From contig NZ_BGNG01000002.1 in NCBI RefSeq assembly GCF_003203515.1, positions 452,760 through 516,759 of the forward strand: 64,000 bases of DNA. The letters are read 5' to 3'. Below are positions 39,836 through 48,089 of this stretch, one piece after another. The position numbers and the translations under genes were made by a program. The notes under the pieces are model-generated. The model was not told the origin of the DNA. It did no database searches and worked only from the letters and a program-made list of their open reading frames with translations. How positions within the stretch are numbered: the first letter of the stretch is position 1; every line of letters begins with the position of its first letter. The DNA comes from Glaciecola sp. KUL10 (lineage in GTDB: Bacteria; Pseudomonadota; Gammaproteobacteria; Enterobacterales; Alteromonadaceae).

Positions 39836-40621
39836 TCACCACTTTCTTAAAATGTCCTCATAGACAACGGGATTTAGCAGACTATCTTTTGAAGTATCGC
39901 CTGTTAGTAACTTTTGATATTCACCGGAGGCTTTCAAGTTATCTATGTTTTGGTTGAACTGATTAATAATCGAAGCAGCATTTTGAACGGATTTTGACAG
40001 TCCCAAGCTTACCTCAACTACATACATTGGTTCGTTAGATAAGTAGATTAACTCTTCGTTTTTCAGGCTAAGAAGGTTATTAAACTGCATAATCATATCT
40101 TTGTCAGCAAGTATAAAGTCGACTCTTTTATCAGCAAACTGACGAATGTTTTCATAGAACACTTGAGATCGTGCCCAACTGACACTTCGTTCACCTCTCA
40201 CAGTATCTGTATTTGCAAATCGAGTTTCAATGCCGACTCTTGCCCGACCCAGTTGGTCTAATAAGGCAATCTCTTTGATCCCTGGAGTCTTAGCGCCTAA
40301 ATGTAATTCAAAGGTAATATACGGTTTTGAATAAAGGTACTCATCTTTTTTAGCATTTAACGAGTAATGGTCAATAAAGCCGTTGTATGTTCCGTTTCTT
40401 AAGCCGCTTCCATACCATGCTTGAGTGGTGGCGGTAACTTCAAGTTCGACATCAGAAAGAGCAGCTTTTACAATATCTATCTGTCTCGCAGGTAGATTAT
40501 GGTCGTTGATATATGATTCTACTTTATTGCCAACAAGCTTTAGTTCCTGAGAGTAAGCTTCTAGCCCAGCCCCTGATACTAAAATCGCTGTGAACACACA
40601 CAAGTTTTTGATCAATTTCAT
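39836..40621 (-). CDS. Periplasmic solute-binding protein, family 3 type
   Basis: 261 residues with a signal peptide (ending near EAYSQ-ELKL). The layout is that of polar-amino-acid binding proteins without a linked transporter: KLVGNKVESYI at the start, a central LDQLGRARVGIETRF, and FILADKDMIMQFNN, with FNQNIDNLKASGEYQKLL at the end, a common close of this family. Alteromonadales carry many such stand-alone proteins of unknown role. It lies 55 bp behind the M28 peptidase gene and probably shares its transcript, suggesting peptide or amino-acid capture. Confidence 0.75.
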   Translation of the reverse strand: MKLIKNLCVFTAILVSGAGLEAYSQELKLVGNKVESYINDHNLPARQIDIVKAALSDVELEVTATTQAWYGSGLRNGTYNGFIDHYSLNAKKDEYLYSKPYITFELHLGAKTPGIKEIALLDQLGRARVGIETRFANTDTVRGERSVSWARSQVFYENIRQFADKRVDFILADKDMIMQFNNLLSLKNEELIYLSNEPMYVVEVSLGLSKSVQNAASIINQFNQNIDNLKASGEYQKLLTGDTSKDSLLNPVVYEDILRKW

Positions 40622-40676
40622 TGCACCACCTTAATTTAAAATCCGTTGTTTATACGCGTACTAAGCGTACTTTGGT

Positions 40677-42125
40677 TTATTCGCCGAATGCACCTGCCGC
40701 TCCTGGGTAAACCACAGGACTTTCATAACCATCCTCACTGACACTTGCGACGCCAAAGAAATAATTATCAATCACGATGTTTTCGAGTGTCGCGGTTGTT
40801 ACATTTCCAACATAGCGACTGAATTGCCATTGCGGGGCATCCGTATAACGCCAATATATTTTATAACCTTTCAGTTGAGGGTTTTTATCTTTAGGCAACG
40901 CTGACCAAGAGAGAGTCGTTGATGGCTGCACTGCCCCTGAAATTGATACCTCTATAGGTGGTTTAGGGGCCCAAGACATAGCTGCCAAACTTACTGCATT
41001 TAAGGACGTCAATTTAGCTGCATAGTCAAAATTAACACCATCGATAGTATCGCCGTAGACGATGCCGTTTTCAGTGCGTAAATCTTGGTGTTGTCTATCA
41101 TAATGTTCGTTTGTTTCCATTATACGCACGCCTGGGAACCCAAGGTCATTGAATGGCCTATGGTGTCCACCACGTCTGAAGCGGTCTAAGCGATAAATCA
41201 CCATAGTATCTAAATTCTCGATATAGCGGTCTGCGATTAAGTCTATATAACGGGCTAAGTTTCTACTTGGAGAGTCCACTTCACCACCTGTGAAGCGTCT
41301 GAGTCTCGCTTGTTGAGCGGTCTCAGTTTGACGTGTACCTTCTGCAAAAATCCGTGCGGTGGTGTTGTTTACGATGCCGTTAATACCTTCAATGTTGCCG
41401 ATCATGTCATTGTTTAAAACCGCTTTGAGCTGCCAATTATTCTCCTTAGCATACTCGGCCAATATACGACCACCAAATAGGCCTTGCTCCTCTCCCGCCA
41501 AAGCTGCATAGACAATACTGCCGTTAAATTTGTATTGGCTTAGCACTCGCGCAGCTTCTAGTGTGCCAGCGACTCCCGATGCGTTGTCGTTTGCGCCAGG
41601 AGAATCAGACGTGAAATCCATGACATCGCTGACTCGAGAGTCTATATCACCGCTCATCAGCACATATCGGTCTTGATCAGTGCTTCCCCTTTGAATAGCA
41701 ATAACGCTGACTACTTCAGTCGGGTTAGGTATTCTGCGCTCTCCAGAGATGACTTCTGACTGGTAGAACACCTCCAAACATTCACCACACTGGTTGGATA
41801 TTTTATCAAACTCTGACTTGATCCAACGACGCGCTGCACCGATACCTCTCGTCTCCGATTCCGTCTCAGAAAGCGTATGTCTAGTTCCAAAACTAACCAG
41901 TGTTTTAATATCCTGTTCGATATTTTTTGCGGATACGGCTTTCGCGATTTCATGAAGCTTTTCTTTATCTTCGTAGGCAAGCGCTATGTCATCAGCTACT
42001 GTGTATTTGCTTGTACCTACCAACGCTAAACCTAGAACAAGCGTGAAAATACCCTTTCGAACAAAACTTGCTCCATATTGAGCGGATATCTCTTTACGAT
42101 AATTGCTATATAGACTGACAAACAC
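40677..42125 (-). CDS. Secreted M28-family metallopeptidase with C-terminal Fn3-like domain
   Basis: 482-residue zinc aminopeptidase-type enzyme with an N-terminal signal region (ending about VADDIAL). Metal-site segments: GDIDSR (where most M28 enzymes have a His, as in GxHxDS), PGANDNASG (bridging Asp), AGEEQGLFGG (catalytic and metal Glu), NNDMIGN, and NEHYDRQHQD (last His). After about residue 385 the sequence PPIEVSISGAVQPSTTLSWS and YKIYWRY looks like a fibronectin type III domain. GTG start with GAGG 7 bases upstream. First gene of a two-gene unit with the binding protein. Confidence 0.88.
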   Translation of the reverse strand: MFVSLYSNYRKEISAQYGASFVRKGIFTLVLGLALVGTSKYTVADDIALAYEDKEKLHEIAKAVSAKNIEQDIKTLVSFGTRHTLSETESETRGIGAARRWIKSEFDKISNQCGECLEVFYQSEVISGERRIPNPTEVVSVIAIQRGSTDQDRYVLMSGDIDSRVSDVMDFTSDSPGANDNASGVAGTLEAARVLSQYKFNGSIVYAALAGEEQGLFGGRILAEYAKENNWQLKAVLNNDMIGNIEGINGIVNNTTARIFAEGTRQTETAQQARLRRFTGGEVDSPSRNLARYIDLIADRYIENLDTMVIYRLDRFRRGGHHRPFNDLGFPGVRIMETNEHYDRQHQDLRTENGIVYGDTIDGVNFDYAAKLTSLNAVSLAAMSWAPKPPIEVSISGAVQPSTTLSWSALPKDKNPQLKGYKIYWRYTDAPQWQFSRYVGNVTTATLENIVIDNYFFGVASVSEDGYESPVVYPGAAGAFGE

Positions 42126-42320
42126 TCTAAACCTCTTCGTTGCTAAAGTTTAATCACTTAGATACTAGCTTAATTCATCGAAAATTGTATTTTAGTTCAC
42201 TTTAGCGGTCTGAAAAGTGTCGATGTTTTGCAACCAGTGTCGTCTTAGCAGAGGGGAGATATACAAGTGCGCTTCATATTTGCAACTAGCTTTGCAATTA
42301 GCGCACCTATGCAGTTTTGT

Positions 42321-43016
42321 TTAGATGTATGAAAAAGCGTCACCGAACAAATGCTCAGTATCAAGACCTTTTGGAACAAAGTCGTTTCGTATCGCTGCTG
42401 CCATCTCAAATCGTCCGGCTGTGTATACTTGTGTAGCTTCAAAGCTTGAAAAATCTTTCATAACAGCTAGGTGTACCCAGCCAGTGTGACCAAGCCAATC
42501 AGCGGGTGGGTTCTCTAAAACGGACTTTATTTTTAAGTTTGAATGAGCGACTTCCAGCTTTAGAAGCTCATCAAGCTCGTACAAATCTTCGAGCCTATTT
42601 GCGCCCCAATAAAATATTGTTTGACGTTCTGGCTGGGTTTCCAAGATTGAATACAAAATCGACTTTGCGTAGGAATAACCCGTTCCACCTGCGATAATGA
42701 TCGCTGGAAGTGGGCTATTTCTTAAATGAGCAAGCCCTAGGCCAATTTCAACGTTTAATTCCCCATTATTTTTACATGCTTGTAAAACTTCGTAGGCGTA
42801 AGCATTTTCCGGTGTCGCACCAATGTGCAACTCTAAAAATTTATTTTGATGAGGTGCGTTGGCGATAGAAAACGGGCGCTTGTCGTTTTCCCCCATTACT
42901 ACCTGTAGGTATTGCCCTGCTTTGAACTCAACGGTATTGGGGGGCGTTAAGGTGATTTTGTGCACAGTGGAAGAAACTTGTTCGATACGTTCCACTTTGC
43001 ATAATGTGCTGATCAT
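42321..43016 (-). CDS. fre: Fre, NAD(P)H-flavin reductase
   Basis: Small ferredoxin-reductase-fold enzyme that reduces free flavins with NAD(P)H; in E. coli it supports ribonucleotide reductase activation and iron release. RPFSIAN is the flavin-binding motif, IIAGGTGYSYAKSIL the pyridine-nucleotide loop, and FGDAFSYI the C-terminus. 231 residues against 233 in E. coli. It follows ubiD on the same strand after 165 bp, the same order as in enterobacteria. Confidence 0.95.
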   Translation of the reverse strand: MISTLCKVERIEQVSSTVHKITLTPPNTVEFKAGQYLQVVMGENDKRPFSIANAPHQNKFLELHIGATPENAYAYEVLQACKNNGELNVEIGLGLAHLRNSPLPAIIIAGGTGYSYAKSILYSILETQPERQTIFYWGANRLEDLYELDELLKLEVAHSNLKIKSVLENPPADWLGHTGWVHLAVMKDFSSFEATQVYTAGRFEMAAAIRNDFVPKGLDTEHLFGDAFSYI

Positions 43017-43181
43017 GTCTTTCCCGTTTATTCGACGTGCCGTTTACTTAACAATGTATCGGCACAATTGTATAAAAATATATAAAGCGCGCGTATTGTA
43101 TGTCACAGAGCCGCACTAAGCTAAATTATTTATTGGCTTGGTGCGTTTTAAACTGCGCAAATAGAAATGTTTGTGGGTTTG

Positions 43182-44648
43182 TTAAAGAAGATCTAGTTCA
43201 TCCCAAATACTATCAACTTTGTCTTTTATCGCTTGGTCCATCACGATAGGTTCTCCCCATTCTCTATCCGTTTCTCCGGGCATCTTGTTAGTTGCGTCCA
43301 TACCCATCTTTGAGCCCAAGCCAGAAACGGGTGAAGCGAAATCTAAATAGTCAATCGGCGTGTTCTCGATAAGTGTCGTATCTCGGGCTGGATCCATGCG
43401 AGTCGTGATTGCCCAAATGACATCATTCCAGTCGCGAGCGTTTACATCATCATCGCAAACGATAACAAATTTAGTATACATAAACTGTCTTAAGAATGAC
43501 CACACTCCCATCATAACGCGCTTAGCATGACCAGGGTATTGCTTTTTCATTGTAACAACGGCCATTCTGTAGGAGCACCCTTCTGGTGGTAGGTAAAAGT
43601 CTACGATTTCAGGAAACTGCTTTTGCAAAATCGGCACAAATACTTCGTTTAGCGCAACACCTAAAATTGCTGGTTCATCAGGTGGTCTACCTGTATATGT
43701 AGAATGATAGATTGGGTCGTCTCGATGGGTAATATGCGTAATGGTGAAGACTGGAAATTCATCAACTTCATTATAATAGCCAGTATGGTCTCCATAAGGC
43801 CCTTCTGGTGCGGTTTCCCCTTGCGCGATGTAGCCTTCTAAAACTATTTCAGCACTGGCAGGTACTTGTAAATCGTTTGATATCGATTTTACTACCTCGG
43901 TTTTGTCGCCTCGCAATAAACCAGCGAATGCGTATTCTGACAAAGTATCAGGGACAGGGGTAACTGCACCTAGTATCGTGGCTGGATCTGCACCCAATGC
44001 AACCGAGACCGGATAATTCTCTCCTGGATAAGTTTGGCACCACTCCCTGAAGTCCAACGCGCCCCCTCGATGAGACAACCAACGCATTATGATTTTGTTC
44101 TTGCCAATTACTTGTTGTCTATAGATCCCAAGATTTTGACGTTTTTTATGTGGCCCGCGAGTCACACTCAGCCCCCATGTAACTAGTGGCGCAGCATCAC
44201 CTGGCCAACACCTTTGAATGGGTAATTTGGATAAATCAACGTCATCACCCGTAATTATATTTTGCTGGCACGGCGCTTTTTTGACCTCTTTTGCAGGCAT
44301 ATTTAGCACTTGTTTGAACACGGGAATTTTGCTGAATAAGTCCTTTATTCCTTTTGGGGGTTCAGGCTCTTTCAAAAAAGCCAAAAGTTTTCCTACTTCT
44401 CGCAAAGCGCCTACGGATTCTTGTCCCATGCCCAATGCTACTCTTTTAGGCGTGCCAAACAAATTAGCGAGTACTGGAATATCTGAACCGATCGGATTTT
44501 CAAACAAAATGGCAGGACCTCCTGCGCGCAGTGTACGGTCTGCTATTTCTGTCATTTCTAGCTCGGTGCTAATCGGCATGCTGACGCGTTTTAATTCCCC
44601 TATTTTTTCCAACTGGGCAATAAAGTCTCTTAAATCTTTGTATTTCAT
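43182..44648 (-). CDS. ubiD: UbiD, 3-octaprenyl-4-hydroxybenzoate decarboxylase
   Basis: Prenylated-FMN-dependent decarboxylase of the ubiquinone pathway, working with the flavin prenyltransferase UbiX. Strong family features: [20 protein letters not shown]-type catalytic residues in the central domain, [10 protein letters not shown], and the metal and flavin region [13 protein letters not shown] at 44648 with AAAGG 6 bases upstream gives 488 residues; the longer frame to 44675 adds nine unlikely residues. Upstream partner of fre. Confidence 0.96.
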   Translation of the reverse strand: MKYKDLRDFIAQLEKIGELKRVSMPISTELEMTEIADRTLRAGGPAILFENPIGSDIPVLANLFGTPKRVALGMGQESVGALREVGKLLAFLKEPEPPKGIKDLFSKIPVFKQVLNMPAKEVKKAPCQQNIITGDDVDLSKLPIQRCWPGDAAPLVTWGLSVTRGPHKKRQNLGIYRQQVIGKNKIIMRWLSHRGGALDFREWCQTYPGENYPVSVALGADPATILGAVTPVPDTLSEYAFAGLLRGDKTEVVKSISNDLQVPASAEIVLEGYIAQGETAPEGPYGDHTGYYNEVDEFPVFTITHITHRDDPIYHSTYTGRPPDEPAILGVALNEVFVPILQKQFPEIVDFYLPPEGCSYRMAVVTMKKQYPGHAKRVMMGVWSFLRQFMYTKFVIVCDDDVNARDWNDVIWAITTRMDPARDTTLIENTPIDYLDFASPVSGLGSKMGMDATNKMPGETDREWGEPIVMDQAIKDKVDSIWDELDLL

Positions 44649-44888
44649 TTCAACCTTTATCGTTTTTACCGGCACATGCTATTGCCATTCGTTCTGTTAG
44701 TGCAGAGGCGGGCTATATTTGATTCAGATAATAGTACAACAGTTTGTGTGTGATTGATCAGTTATGGGGAAAAATATGCGCTGTTCATTATGGCTAAATA
44801 TCAAACTTGGAGTGATTAATAGCACCATAACCTACTAGTTTTGTTTGCTCTTTTGTTTATTAAAATGTGTCACGAAAACCACTTGTTT

Positions 44889-44896
44889 GCCGATAC
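44889..44896 (+). promoter_or_regulatory. Possible sigma-28 (FliA) -10 element before motX
   Basis: GCCGATAC matches the FliA -10 consensus GCCGATAA at 7 of 8 positions and lies about 70 bp before motX. The -35 side (TCACGAAA, 11 bp upstream) is a poor match to TAAAGTTT, so this is a hint only; in Vibrio motX is a late flagellar gene. Confidence 0.35.
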
Positions 44897-44968
44897 AACT
44901 TAACATCCATGGCTTGTTTTGACTAAGTTAAGCTAAACACTTTATTGGCGATTAAAAAGGGTAAGATA

Positions 44969-45595
44969 TTGAAAATATTAATTTCTCTTCTGGTTTTTGT
45001 TGGTTTGGCTATGTATAACCAACGCGTTAATTCACAAGAACTTCAAGCCGTTCAAATTTACTCGCAAGATGAATTAATTAGGTTGATAAATAACAACCAA
45101 CATTTAGAGCGTGTTGTTGCAGACCGTTGTCAGCTTGTTCAAGACATTGAAGCGAGAGCTGAAGTGATGCAAGTACCTGCTTATCAGTTTCTATGGGGAG
45201 ATATGTTGGCATGGGGGGTGTGTGTCGATAAAGACCCTCAACTGGGTGTGTACTTTATGCGTGAGGCTGCAGACCATGGTCTGGCTGGCGCCCTAGAGCA
45301 ACTTGGACGCTATTACTCACAAGGTGTTTTGGTGCAGGAAGATAGAAAACGTGCCGTTATTTTCTTGCGCGAAGCGTCCGCACTGGGTAACTTAAAGGCG
45401 CAATTGCAACTTGCTGAGCTTTTTATCGACGGCTATGGAAGTCCATATGACTTTGAAGATTTGTATCACTGGTTGTATAACGCGATTACTGACGACCGAC
45501 CCACACATCTAAAAATAGCGAATTATATGGCAGAGCTTGAAGCATTGATGCACCCAAGAGCCGTTCGAAATGCACGAAAACCAAGAGACAGTTAA
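44969..45595 (+). CDS. motX: MotX, sodium-driven flagellar motor protein
   Basis: Periplasmic T-ring protein required for stator assembly in sodium-driven polar flagella. Signal sequence MKILISLLVFVGLAMY...VNS, then the MotX core IYSQDELIRLINNNQHLERV, CQLVQDIEARAEV, QFLWGDMLAWGVCV and Sel1-like repeats (LGVYFMREAADHGLAGALEQ and YGSPYDFEDLYHWLYNAI). Start chosen as TTG at 44969, with AAGGG 7 bases upstream; TTG at 44945 is an alternative. 208 residues, close to V. cholerae MotX (211). Implies a Na+-type flagellum in this organism. Confidence 0.93.
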   Translation: MKILISLLVFVGLAMYNQRVNSQELQAVQIYSQDELIRLINNNQHLERVVADRCQLVQDIEARAEVMQVPAYQFLWGDMLAWGVCVDKDPQLGVYFMREAADHGLAGALEQLGRYYSQGVLVQEDRKRAVIFLREASALGNLKAQLQLAELFIDGYGSPYDFEDLYHWLYNAITDDRPTHLKIANYMAELEALMHPRAVRNARKPRDS

Positions 45596-45681
45596 CTTTC
45601 TTCATTGTTGTTTTATTAATCACAGACCTAACGCGCAAAGCTTGCTATACTATCGGTGAATTTAATAATGACAAAGAATGA

Positions 45682-48051
45682 ATGTCCAAAGATCCGAATT
45701 ACAAAACTGAAAAACAAAAATACGAAAACCCTGTCGCAAGCCGCGAATATCTTCTCCAAACTTTAGCAAATGCCTCTAAGGCTCTGTCATTTCTTGAAAT
45801 CTGTGAACTTGTTTCTGCGCATGACGAAGATAGCCGCATTGGTATCCAGCGCAGATTGCGCGCGATGGAAAGAGAAGGCCAAGTAAAGTTTACCCGCGAG
45901 AAGAAATATATCGTCCAAAAGCAAGACGAATTAGTGCGTGGGCGCGTTATTGGTCATCGTGAGGGATATGGTTTTTTAAAGCACTCTGAAATCGAGAAAG
46001 ACTACTTTATTCATCAAGCTCAAATGCAGGCTTTACTGCACGATGACATCGTAGAGGGGACGGTGGGGCATCCAGATCGCAGAGGACGTACGGAGTTTCG
46101 TATTAATCGTGTTATTGACCCTCGGAAAGAGCCAATAGTCGGACGTTTCTATAATGAACAGGGAGTTGGTCTCGTCATTCCTGATGATAATCGCATTTGT
46201 CATGAAATCATCATTCCACCAGAGTCGATAAATGGTGCAAGGCAAGGTAGCGTGGTGGTGGTTGATATTCATCAACGCCCTAACCGTCGCAAAAATGCCG
46301 TTGGTAGAATAACCGAAGTGCTCGGTGAGCATATGGCTCCGGGAATGGAAATCGAAATGGCCTTGCGCAATTTTGATATTCCTCACCAATGGCCCAAGGG
46401 CGTGACAAAGCAAATTGAAGGTTTAACTGAAGAAGTACCAGAAGAAGCCAAAGTGGGTAAAAAAGATCTTCGAGACCTTCCGCTTGTTACTATCGACGGG
46501 GAAGACGCTCGCGATTTTGATGATGCTGTTCATTGTCGGCCTAACAAGTCGGGTGGATGGACGTTATGGGTTGCTATTGCCGATGTAAGTTCTTATGTGA
46601 AAATCGGTACTGCATTAGACCAAGAAGCGCAGACTCGAGGGACTTCTGTTTATTTTCCTGAACAAGTCGTACCCATGTTACCTAAAGTGTTATCTAACGG
46701 ATTGTGCTCACTTAACCCTGATGTAGATCGCCTATGCATGGTGTGTGAGATAAGTATTGATGCTCAAGGGCAACTTGAAGAATATAGCTTCTATGAAGCG
46801 GTTATGCGCTCGCATGCTCGCTTGACTTACAATAAAGTTTGGGATTTGCTGAACGGGAGTGAGACCTTACGCGAGCGTTATTCAGATCGCGTTCAGGATT
46901 TAGAAGAGCTATATCGTTTGTACCATGCATTAAATCATGCACGAAAGGGGCGCGGCGCGATTGAATTTGAAACGATTGAAAGTAAGTTCGTTTTTAATGC
47001 GCAACGAAAAATTTCTCATATTATTCCGATTGAACGCAACGATGCGCATAAGATAATTGAAGAATGTATGATCATGGCAAATGTGTGTGCTGCACAGTAC
47101 ATCGAAAAACACGATGCTCACGCTTTGTTCAGAATACATGATCAACCTGATGAAGATAGGTTAACAACATTTAAGGCATATTTAGCAGAAGTAGGAATAC
47201 CTTTCTTTATTCAATCTGAACCAACACCTGCACAGTTTACTCAAGTCATGCAAAAAATTCAGGATAGACCTGACAAAGAATTGATTCAAACCATGCTGTT
47301 GCGTTCAATGAAGCAAGCAGTTTATTCACCTGATAATATTGGTCACTTCGGGCTTTCATTAAAAGCCTATGCTCATTTTACTTCCCCGATTAGAAGATAT
47401 CCTGATTTAGTAGTTCACAGAGCAATTAAAGCGATCAACGACCGTTTAGCTCAACAAACATCAAAAACGGGAGGAAAGTCATATTCCATTGAAGAAGTCG
47501 AGCAGCTAGGTGAACAGTGTTCTATGGCAGAACGAAGAGCTGATGATGCGACACGCGATGTAGCCGATTGGCTTAAGTGCGAATTCATGCAAGACCACGT
47601 TGGTTCAGTATATGAAGGCGTCGTTGCTTCAGTGACCAACTTTGGTTTGTTTGTCAGAATTACTGAATATCAAATCGATGGATTAGTTCACATTACTTCT
47701 TTGGGAAAAGACTTTTATCATTTTGAGGATACCAAACAGTGTCTGGTGGGCGAAGTCAGTGGACTGTCTTATCGGTTAGGTGACAAGGTCAACGTAAAAG
47801 TTGCGGCGGTCAATTTGGATGATAGAAAAATCGATTTGTTGATTGATGGCTCTGAGTCGCAAGAACGTGGCGCGCGCAAATCTACAAAAAAACGTCCTCC
47901 CAATAAACCGCGAAAAAATCTAAAGAGTAATAAAAAACCAAGTCGTTCGGAAAAGCAAAAAACTCAAAGTGGTCGGGCGAAACCACCCACGAAAAAGGGA
48001 CGGAAAAAAGCAGGCCCATCTAAATCAAAAGGCAAAGCGGGTAAAAAATAA
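45682..48051 (+). CDS. rnr: RNase R
   Basis: Processive 3'-5' exoribonuclease that degrades structured RNA. Domain order: N-terminal helix-turn-helix (about 15-85), two cold-shock domains, RNB catalytic domain with the metal-binding aspartates in TIDGEDARDFDDAVHC, an S1 domain (VGSVYEGVVASVTNFGLFVR, about 645-725), and a lysine-rich tail of about 55 residues rich in Lys, Arg, Pro and Ser. 789 residues. rlmB normally follows directly; here a PilZ gene on the other strand separates them. Confidence 0.97.
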   Translation: MSKDPNYKTEKQKYENPVASREYLLQTLANASKALSFLEICELVSAHDEDSRIGIQRRLRAMEREGQVKFTREKKYIVQKQDELVRGRVIGHREGYGFLKHSEIEKDYFIHQAQMQALLHDDIVEGTVGHPDRRGRTEFRINRVIDPRKEPIVGRFYNEQGVGLVIPDDNRICHEIIIPPESINGARQGSVVVVDIHQRPNRRKNAVGRITEVLGEHMAPGMEIEMALRNFDIPHQWPKGVTKQIEGLTEEVPEEAKVGKKDLRDLPLVTIDGEDARDFDDAVHCRPNKSGGWTLWVAIADVSSYVKIGTALDQEAQTRGTSVYFPEQVVPMLPKVLSNGLCSLNPDVDRLCMVCEISIDAQGQLEEYSFYEAVMRSHARLTYNKVWDLLNGSETLRERYSDRVQDLEELYRLYHALNHARKGRGAIEFETIESKFVFNAQRKISHIIPIERNDAHKIIEECMIMANVCAAQYIEKHDAHALFRIHDQPDEDRLTTFKAYLAEVGIPFFIQSEPTPAQFTQVMQKIQDRPDKELIQTMLLRSMKQAVYSPDNIGHFGLSLKAYAHFTSPIRRYPDLVVHRAIKAINDRLAQQTSKTGGKSYSIEEVEQLGEQCSMAERRADDATRDVADWLKCEFMQDHVGSVYEGVVASVTNFGLFVRITEYQIDGLVHITSLGKDFYHFEDTKQCLVGEVSGLSYRLGDKVNVKVAAVNLDDRKIDLLIDGSESQERGARKSTKKRPPNKPRKNLKSNKKPSRSEKQKTQSGRAKPPTKKGRKKAGPSKSKGKAGKK

Positions 48052-48065
48052 AACTTATAGAACTA

Positions 48066-48089
48066 GCCTGTTTCACTGTTGAAATAGGC
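48066..48089. terminator. Hairpin between convergent rnr and PilZ gene
   Basis: Ten-bp stem GCCTGTTTCA / TGAAATAGGC with one G-T pair and a 4-nt loop, spanning the stop of the leftward gene. T-rich sequence follows only in the leftward direction (toward the 3' end of rnr). Confidence 0.4.

Noticed and set aside
42245..42442. Leftward ORF of 65 codons overlapping the 3' end of fre
   Set aside because: It is a different frame of fre and has no ribosome-binding site or recognisable features.
47880..48050. Lysine-rich low-complexity stretch as a possible repeat element
   Set aside because: It is the normal basic C-terminal tail of RNase R, coded in frame.
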